A stretch of DNA of 6,590 nucleotides from Candidatus Neomicrothrix sp. UBA825. GTDB taxonomy: Bacteria; Actinomycetota; Acidimicrobiia; Acidimicrobiales; UBA8592. Below are positions 1 to 4,481 of this stretch, one piece after another (position 1 is the first letter of the stretch; each line of letters begins with the position of its first letter). Both the position numbers and the translations under genes were made by a program. The DNA is taken from assembly GCA_002295705.1 (NCBI GenBank), contig DBHP01000031.1, forward strand, positions 1 to 6,590, read 5' to 3'. The notes under the pieces were generated by a model. The model was not told where the DNA came from and ran no database searches. It saw nothing but the letters and a program-made list of their open reading frames with translations.

Positions 1-163
1 TTCCGTTGGCTTTCACATCAAAAATGCCTTTGTCACCGGGGAGGAGCGTGAGCGAAACCATTTGGTGTTGGTATTTGCTCATGATTTCGTGTGCGACGCG
101 CACCGCGTCACTTGAATAATCTCAAGGTATGCAATACTCAATCGTTATCTCAAGTTTGCTCAC
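1..163 (-). CDS. SelW/Rdx-family selenoprotein with CxxU motif, 3' end cut by window edge
   Basis: On the minus strand the frame from GTG at 163-161 gives MSKLEITIEY-C-I-P-(TGA)-DYSSDAV and continues through LTLLPGDKGIFDVKANG to base 1 with no other stop. The YCxPC-like motif after a short beta strand, then a helix and an LxPGxxGxFxVxxxG segment, is the layout of the Rdx family (SelW/SelT/SelH-like, thioredoxin-like fold). Here the second redox cysteine is replaced by in-frame TGA (122-124, residue 14), which makes CxxU. A SECIS-like hairpin follows. About 54 residues are visible; the family is usually around 70-100. Two nearby genes end in TGA, so TGA is not generally recoded. The start overlaps the upstream acidic-protein gene by 14 bp, with GAGG at 173-176 nine bases before GTG. 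In-frame ATGs at 169, 172 and 178 are alternatives. Family members are thought to act in thiol redox; the partner here is unknown. A Cys-to-stop mutation is the main alternative. Confidence 0.87.
91..111 (-). promoter_or_regulatory. Putative bacterial SECIS hairpin for Sec insertion
   Basis: On the minus strand, 10 nt separate the TGA (122-124) from a hairpin. The 5' arm is GTG-ACGC, the loop is GGTGC, and the 3' arm is GCGT, a two-base CG bulge, then CAC. The inner stem can also pair as ACGCG/CGCGT around a GTG triloop. The loop starts 18 nt after the TGA and contains GGU, the loop feature recognised by SelB in E. coli fdhF-type elements; known bacterial SECIS loops lie about 16-37 nt downstream. 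The hairpin lies inside the coding frame, as bacterial SECIS elements do. It was found by eye and no folding energy was calculated. Confidence 0.72.
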
Positions 164-494
164 TGGCATCATCCTCATCTTGTTTCTCAGCGTCTTCTAT
201 AGTTTCATCCTCGTCATCTTTGAAATGCCATAGCCCACCCAGAAGACCCTGATCGCTTCCTTCACCTTTGGCTTCTTTATCAAGAAATTTGTCGAGAGGT
301 CTGAGCATCACTCCATGGATTAGTTCTGAACGGTAGGTGGAGAAGCGTTTGTTCCGGTTTTGAATCAAGAAAGGATTGTCGTCCATGCTTGAAAACTTTT
401 TCGCTTCACGTTCTTCGGCACGCAACTCAAGATTATCCCTCAGCGCAACAAATTTTTTGCCTATGGTTTTCAACCAGCCGAATTTATCAGTCAT
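150..494 (-). CDS. Small acidic-tailed hypothetical protein (114 aa)
   Basis: I do not recognise this protein. It starts at ATG 494 after a strong AGGAGAGG Shine-Dalgarno and ends in TGA. Residues 1-35 are basic and amphipathic and probably helical (FGWLKTIGKKFVALRD, then ELRAEEREAKKF). A middle part, about 36-75, carries DDNPFLIQNRNKRFSTYRSELIHGVMLRP. The tail from about residue 91 to 112 is almost all Asp and Glu. There is no signal peptide, membrane segment or cysteine, so a soluble cytoplasmic protein is likely. It lies 35 bp after the FAA-hydrolase gene and overlaps the selenoprotein gene by 14 bp, so it is probably co-transcribed with both. The strong ribosome site and tight packing support a real gene. 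Function is unknown; a partner of the selenoprotein is only a guess from position. Confidence 0.8.
   Translation of the reverse strand: MTDKFGWLKTIGKKFVALRDNLELRAEEREAKKFSSMDDNPFLIQNRNKRFSTYRSELIHGVMLRPLDKFLDKEAKGEGSDQGLLGGLWHFKDDEDETIEDAEKQDEDDASEQT
173..176 (-). promoter_or_regulatory. Shine-Dalgarno of the selenoprotein gene
   Basis: GAGG on the minus strand sits inside the acidic C-terminal codons of the upstream gene, nine bases before GTG at 161-163. It is too close to the in-frame ATGs at 169 and 172 and lies downstream of the one at 178, so it favours GTG as the start. The embedding in the upstream gene suggests translational coupling. Confidence 0.5.
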
Positions 495-498
495 ATAA

Positions 499-506
499 CC
501 TCTCCT
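499..506 (-). promoter_or_regulatory. Strong ribosome binding site of the 114-aa gene
   Basis: AGGAGAGG on the minus strand ends four bases before ATG 494, with the AGGAG core seven bases away. It is among the strongest ribosome sites in the window and fixes the start of the hypothetical gene. Confidence 0.7.
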
Positions 507-529
507 CTTAGCTTAGAGCATGTTTAGGT

Positions 530-1396
530 TCACGTAGGTGTCGTAGCATAGTCTGCTCCGCGCACACACCTATTCCTCATTGTCCCGATACCTTCAATCG
601 TAGTCTCAACGATGTCTCCGTCTTTGAGAAATGTTCCGTTTCTAAACCCAACGCCTTCAGGGGTGCCACTGAAGATGATGTCACCCACAGCAAGCGAAGT
701 AATAGATGAAATATAAGAGATCAGTGTCGGAATATCAAAGATCATGTTTAATGTTCGGTCGCTTTGACGAACCTGACCATTAACAGTTGTCCTGATCTCA
801 AGATCACCGGGGTTTACAAAGGAATCAATGGATACAAGATACGGCCCTATTGGACCGAATGTATCAAATGATTTCCCTAGATTGAACTGGGCTGGCTGGT
901 CCTTGTATTGCACCCCGCGGTCAGAGAAATCCTGTCCAACACTCAACCCTAAAATGTGAGACCACGCCTCCTCCTTTGCGATGCCTTTCCCGTCTTTGCC
1001 AATTACTACAAGAAGTTCACCCTCGTAATCGCATTCGTCACTGCGCATGACCACATCATCAGTTGGACCGCTGATACAGGACGGAAATTTCGTAAACACC
1101 ATCGGCGTGCTTGGAGTCTTCGACGCAGCTTCTTCGACATGAAGCTGATAATTCAGGCCAACGCCAAAAGAATTTCCAGGGCGGGGGATAGGCGCACATA
1201 CATCCGCTTCTGCAATCAAGCCAGAAGACCCATAATTATCTAACTGAGCAGCGTAATGATGCAGCAGGTCACTGTTCTGAATGGCTTTCATGGGGTCACT
1301 AGAAACAGCGTCATCGGAGATCATAGCAAGATCATAAAAGTTCTCACCCATTACGAGTGCGCTTCGGTCATTGATGTTCGCGAATGTGAATGGCAC
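530..1396 (-). CDS. Fumarylacetoacetate hydrolase (FAH) family protein
   Basis: A 288-residue member of the FAH/acylpyruvase superfamily, which performs metal-dependent C-C hydrolysis, hydration, decarboxylation or isomerisation of 2-keto or acylpyruvate compounds in the cytoplasm. Numbering from the GTG start, visible motifs are GVGLNYQLHVEEA with the His86/Glu89 pair, DYEGEL with metal ligands Glu125 and Glu127, GQDFSDR with Asp156, LGKSFDTFGPIGP with Lys175, and SGTPEGVG near 243-250. All key residues are present, so it should be active. The open frame extends to TTG at 1411, but no ribosome site precedes it. GTG at 1396 has GAAAGG seven bases upstream and gives a family-like N-terminus (MPFTFANINDRSALV). 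It follows the alpha/beta hydrolase gene within 22 bp. Exact substrate cannot be read; 2-hydroxyhepta-diene-dioate-type or acylpyruvate substrates are typical. Confidence 0.93.
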   Translation of the reverse strand: MPFTFANINDRSALVMGENFYDLAMISDDAVSSDPMKAIQNSDLLHHYAAQLDNYGSSGLIAEADVCAPIPRPGNSFGVGLNYQLHVEEAASKTPSTPMVFTKFPSCISGPTDDVVMRSDECDYEGELLVVIGKDGKGIAKEEAWSHILGLSVGQDFSDRGVQYKDQPAQFNLGKSFDTFGPIGPYLVSIDSFVNPGDLEIRTTVNGQVRQSDRTLNMIFDIPTLISYISSITSLAVGDIIFSGTPEGVGFRNGTFLKDGDIVETTIEGIGTMRNRCVRGADYATTPT

Positions 1397-1418
1397 TGCC
1401 GAGCCTTTCAAGGATGAT

Positions 1419-3017
1419 CTAATTAGTTAACCCCAACGATACCGCCCGCTGTGTTTCCTCTTCAACCATGATGTCCGCATCGGCTTGTAAAAGCCATCCT
1501 TTTGACACGCTTTCCGCTGCAGCAGTTTGCAACTCCTGAACATAAGAATCAAGGGAACCATACATGCCAACTAAAGTTTCAGGGCTTAATTCAGTCGTAT
1601 CTCCAAAGAGAAAGCAAAAACCTTCAGTCGCAACCGGATCACCTGACAAGATGCGGAGCGGCACCGTTACTGGAGGCGTGCGAACTCCACCGATTGCGAT
1701 TCCCCTCTCGTCCCGCGCAATGATAAGTTCCTCACCGTCCTCAAGCTCAATTCGCGGAGAAGAATTGGGCGCATCTCCGGAAGCAATCCAGTTATTGAGC
1801 TGATGGAAAGCAGCTTGCAACGTCTCATGTTGCGGGCCATCATTTATCAAATTCTCACACCCGATAACAGCTCCAAGACTTGCCTGACGAGGTAAACCAT
1901 TGGGATACGCCAAAGAATATGTATCGGAGTGTGCAGCACCAGCAACTTCCCACGTCCGAATATTCTCAGCGTCAACCTGACGAGCGTTGGCGTATTGCAA
2001 CACATTTAGGTCCGTTTCTGTCTCAAAAATAAGCACAGGCACATCAACATCTTCCCTGATTAGAACCGATGACAACCTTTCATCCATTGCTGGATTTGGG
2101 GCACCATCACCACGACCATGTATCAGATAGCCATCAAATACTCTCACGATCGGATCAACAGCATTGATATAGGAGGTCAAATAGCCTGCCGATTGAGACT
2201 GCCCCACAGCAATCAAACGTTCACTTTCAATGCCGTACAGTTCGCTAAGCCAAGTGCTGGCGGCCAGTGAAGCTTGAGTGAAGATATCAAAGGAGTATTC
2301 ATCTCCAGGATGAGTGAGATCACCGTAGCGTGCAGGGTCACGAGTGGGGAGGCCCCTGGTGTCTATCAAACCACTCGGTATTCTGCCCGTGTCTCTCCCC
2401 ATAATGCCAACAAGTTGTGCAGACACGCCTATAAATGCATGTCCTTCGCGCCCAATTTCTTCAGAAAGAAAAGCCCAATCAACACTGTTGTCAACGCCAG
2501 CTGTGACGTTCATCCATTCAGAGACGACAACGCCACTGAACAATTCCGCTGATGGGAAACGCACGACAACCCTGATCTTGTATGGTTGCTGAGTATCCTC
2601 CTCAAAAACCCAAAGTCCATCAGCGGTAAGTGAGGCAAGAGGGGTATACGATGTTGCATCACCAGCAATGAGTAACTCAACCTCCGTAAAGCCATCAGGA
2701 AGCGGAGCAGTGCCTAAAGGTGGAAGTATGCCTCCCCCCAAACCTGAAGCGTCAATAACTTCAGTTGCTGTCCTGATGATCCCGGAAGGCTTCAGAGCTG
2801 GCTCCTCTGGCTCCTCGGTCGCTGGACTCGCAGTCGGGGAAGCATCAGGCACCGCAGGAGGTTGCTCCTCGACTATCTCAATTGGATCCTCAGTTGCCCC
2901 CTCTATTTCTGCTTGAGAGTTATTAGATGCTTCCGCAGTAGAAGACGAATCCTCAGAACTGCACGCAAAAGATAGCGAACAGCTCAAACAGATAACAAAA
3001 GCAATAGCTCGAAACAT
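1419..3017 (-). CDS. Alpha/beta hydrolase domain protein, putative lipoprotein
   Basis: A 532-residue protein starting at ATG 3017 after AGGGGGAATT. Residues 1-18 form a hydrophobic signal peptide ending LSFA before Cys19, a plausible but not canonical lipobox. Residues 20-80 are a low-complexity Ser/Glu/Pro linker, as in surface lipoproteins. The catalytic domain starts near residue 85. The nucleophile elbow is VGQSQSAGYL with Ser274, so the second Gly of GxSxG is Ser. Candidate acid residues are in ETETDL (Glu334 or Asp336), and the His is in AGAAHSD (His363). This layout (GQSQSA, later AGxxH, about 500 residues) resembles the family called alpha/beta hydrolase domain (Abhydrolase_10, Pfam PF20091, from memory), whose substrates are largely unknown. 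It heads the minus-strand block and lies divergent to the SnoaL gene, 98 bp away. I infer hydrolysis of an ester or similar bond outside the cytoplasm. Confidence 0.87.
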   Translation of the reverse strand: MFRAIAFVICLSCSLSFACSSEDSSSTAEASNNSQAEIEGATEDPIEIVEEQPPAVPDASPTASPATEEPEEPALKPSGIIRTATEVIDASGLGGGILPPLGTAPLPDGFTEVELLIAGDATSYTPLASLTADGLWVFEEDTQQPYKIRVVVRFPSAELFSGVVVSEWMNVTAGVDNSVDWAFLSEEIGREGHAFIGVSAQLVGIMGRDTGRIPSGLIDTRGLPTRDPARYGDLTHPGDEYSFDIFTQASLAASTWLSELYGIESERLIAVGQSQSAGYLTSYINAVDPIVRVFDGYLIHGRGDGAPNPAMDERLSSVLIREDVDVPVLIFETETDLNVLQYANARQVDAENIRTWEVAGAAHSDTYSLAYPNGLPRQASLGAVIGCENLINDGPQHETLQAAFHQLNNWIASGDAPNSSPRIELEDGEELIIARDERGIAIGGVRTPPVTVPLRILSGDPVATEGFCFLFGDTTELSPETLVGMYGSLDSYVQELQTAAAESVSKGWLLQADADIMVEEETQRAVSLGLTN

Positions 3018-3115
3018 AATTCCCCCTAATTGCGATAGTAGGCAAAGAATTTATCCGACTCACCTTTTAACCACAGAAAAATTAGTAGAAACTATCAATA
3101 GAACTAGGAGAAGGT
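3018..3115. promoter_or_regulatory. Divergent intergenic promoter region
   Basis: These 98 bp separate two genes read outwards, so they must hold promoters for both blocks unless transcription starts elsewhere. The region is AT-rich, notably near 3046-3105. No convincing -35/-10 pair could be assigned on either strand. GATAGT at 3034-3039 and ACTATC at 3091-3096 form a loose inverted pair (ATTGCGATAGT against ATTGATAGT on the other strand), which could be operator half-sites or chance. Each end carries a good ribosome site: AGGGGG for the hydrolase and AGGAGAAGG (3106-3114) for the SnoaL gene. Confidence 0.5.
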
Positions 3116-3616
3116 ATGACGTATACGCAAAAACAACTATCGGATAAGGAAAAAATTCGTGAAGTAGCAATGCGCTACTGTCATGGTGTAGACCGGCTTG
3201 ACCCTGAAGTCATGAAATCAGCGTACTGGCCTGAAGCGACCGATGATCATGGTAATTTCGTTGGCAACGCTCACGAATTCGTTGATTACTGCATGGAAGC
3301 GCATCTTCGCTGGAAATGGACAATGCATTCCATCTATAACCACCAAATTGAATTAGATGATGACGGTGTTCACGCCAGAGGGGAAATTTACAATATCTCG
3401 CATCTATGCCGAGAGGGGACAAATATTGTTGATACGTGGTTTGGTAGGTACCTCGATGAATATGAGAAGCGAGGCGAAGACTGGAAAATCATTGAAAGAG
3501 TCTGTGTGCATAACGGGACACAAGTAATGGATGCCTCACCCATGCCTATGCAAACTAGCGCATACCGCAGAGGCTCTTTTGATCGACCCGCGAATGGACG
3601 ACTTATCGGTCCATAA
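3116..3616 (+). CDS. SnoaL-like / NTF2-fold family protein
   Basis: A 166-residue cytoplasmic protein with a strong AGGAGAAGG ribosome site five bases before ATG. The N-terminal helix with RYCHGVDRLD (20-29), the WTMHSIYNHQIELDDD segment (68-83), the FGRYLDEYEKRGEDWKI strand pair (109-125) and the closing IERVCVHN are typical of the SnoaL-like domain (Pfam SnoaL_4 type). Asp26 and His71 match the Asp-His pair used by LinA dehydrochlorinase and scytalone-dehydratase-like enzymes, so a dehydratase, isomerase or lyase role is possible. Length fits the family. It is the first gene of the plus-strand block, followed after 49 bp by the crotonase gene. Such proteins often occur beside CoA-dependent degradation genes for steroids, terpenoids or aromatics. 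The substrate is not readable. Confidence 0.88.
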   Translation: MTYTQKQLSDKEKIREVAMRYCHGVDRLDPEVMKSAYWPEATDDHGNFVGNAHEFVDYCMEAHLRWKWTMHSIYNHQIELDDDGVHARGEIYNISHLCREGTNIVDTWFGRYLDEYEKRGEDWKIIERVCVHNGTQVMDASPMPMQTSAYRRGSFDRPANGRLIGP

Positions 3617-3632
3617 AGACCTCTCCCATATG

Positions 3633-3644
3633 GTGTTGCAACAC
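3633..3644. repeat. Perfect 12-bp palindrome in the SnoaL-crotonase gap
   Basis: GTGTTGCAACAC is fully self-complementary. It lies 16 bases after the SnoaL stop. It has no loop or following T-run, so it is not a terminator; a protein-binding site or chance are both possible. Confidence 0.35.
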
Positions 3645-3665
3645 GGACTATGACAACATAGGCGC

Positions 3666-4430
3666 ATGGCATATGCAACGATCACAGCCACAATTGAAGA
3701 CGGAATCGGGCGACTCACACTAAACCAACCAAAAAAATTGAATCCACTCGGAACTGATACATTGCAAGACATTATTGATGCAACAACGTGGTTCAATAAT
3801 GAAAACGCAGAAGTTGTCATCATCGCCGGGAAAGGTCGGGCTTTCACCGCTGGATTCGATCTAAGGGAATTCAGCAATCAAGATGCAACAGGGACAGACG
3901 GTGCCGCTCTTGGAAGAGAAATGGCTGAAGCAGTTGACAGGATGAAGCCCGTAACGATCGCTTCTCTTCACGGGCACTGCATCGGTGGTGGCGTCGTTCT
4001 TGCAAGCGCATGCGATCTTCGAATCGCATCAGAAAACACGATCTTTTCTATACCAGAAGTAGATTTGGGAATTCCTCTTGCATGGGGTGGAATACCCCGA
4101 TTGGTTCGTGAGATAGGTCCAGCGATGACGAAAGAATTAGTCATGACATGTAGGCCCTTTGATGCGAAAGAAGCAAAGAATCTTGGTTTCGTCAACCGGG
4201 TTGTGGCACATGATGACCTTGAAACCCAAACAGTCAATATGGCCGAATCTATAAAACAACGCCCTCAGACAGTCATAGAAACAACAAAGAATCAAATCCG
4301 CAGGGCAGCAGAAAATCTCGTCACAACAAAAGATGAGTGGGTAGGGGAATTGCTCATTGCAGCAGCCAATAAAGATACTGCTGCTAAGGCTGCAGCGCAG
4401 AATTATCTCAACAGAAGAGGCAAGCAGTAG
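3666..4430 (+). CDS. Enoyl-CoA hydratase/isomerase (crotonase) family protein
   Basis: A 254-residue crotonase-fold protein of usual length, acting on an acyl-CoA thioester in the cytoplasm. The first oxyanion-hole motif is GRAFTAGFDL (57-66, Ala62 amide). The second is HGHCIGGGVVLA (102-113, Gly108). The FSIPEVDLGIPLAWGG segment (127-142) keeps Glu131, which aligns with Glu164 of rat enoyl-CoA hydratase. The other hydratase glutamate (Glu144 of rat) aligns with Val111, so a plain syn-hydratase role is doubtful; an isomerase, hydrolase or other crotonase activity is as likely. ATG 3666 is the first start after an in-frame TGA at 3651. The ribosome site is weak (AGG at 3660-3662), so translation may lean on the upstream gene. 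The permease gene follows after 51 bp. Confidence 0.93.
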   Translation: MAYATITATIEDGIGRLTLNQPKKLNPLGTDTLQDIIDATTWFNNENAEVVIIAGKGRAFTAGFDLREFSNQDATGTDGAALGREMAEAVDRMKPVTIASLHGHCIGGGVVLASACDLRIASENTIFSIPEVDLGIPLAWGGIPRLVREIGPAMTKELVMTCRPFDAKEAKNLGFVNRVVAHDDLETQTVNMAESIKQRPQTVIETTKNQIRRAAENLVTTKDEWVGELLIAAANKDTAAKAAAQNYLNRRGKQ

Positions 4431-4481
4431 AAGCCCGTTAGCAAAAAGATCGGCAATGATATAAGTCAAGAGAGGGGGGAC

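Noticed and set aside
1..82. A short minus-strand frame starting at ATG 82 (MSKYQHQMVSL)
   Set aside because: It is the tail of the selenoprotein frame. Starting there removes the beta strand and the CxxU motif, and no good ribosome site precedes it.
122..124. TGA read as tryptophan under a changed code, or as a pseudogene stop
   Set aside because: Other genes here end in TGA and use TGG for Trp. The TGA falls exactly on the redox cysteine position, with a SECIS-like hairpin after it and a clean frame beyond it.
956..1243. Plus-strand frame of 95 codons
   Set aside because: Antisense to the FAH gene, which has all its family motifs; no ribosome site and no recognisable protein.
2274..2916. 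Several overlapping plus-strand frames, one Ser/Gly/Pro rich
   Set aside because: They mirror the alpha/beta hydrolase gene; the Ser/Gly/Pro-rich one is the reverse of its low-complexity linker.
3018..3115. Specific -35/-10 promoter boxes such as TACTAT on the minus strand
   Set aside because: No candidate had a partner hexamer at proper spacing, so only the region as a whole is annotated.
3617..3665. Terminator between the SnoaL and crotonase genes
   Set aside because: The palindrome there has no loop and no T-run, and the next gene has a weak start that suits read-through in one transcript.
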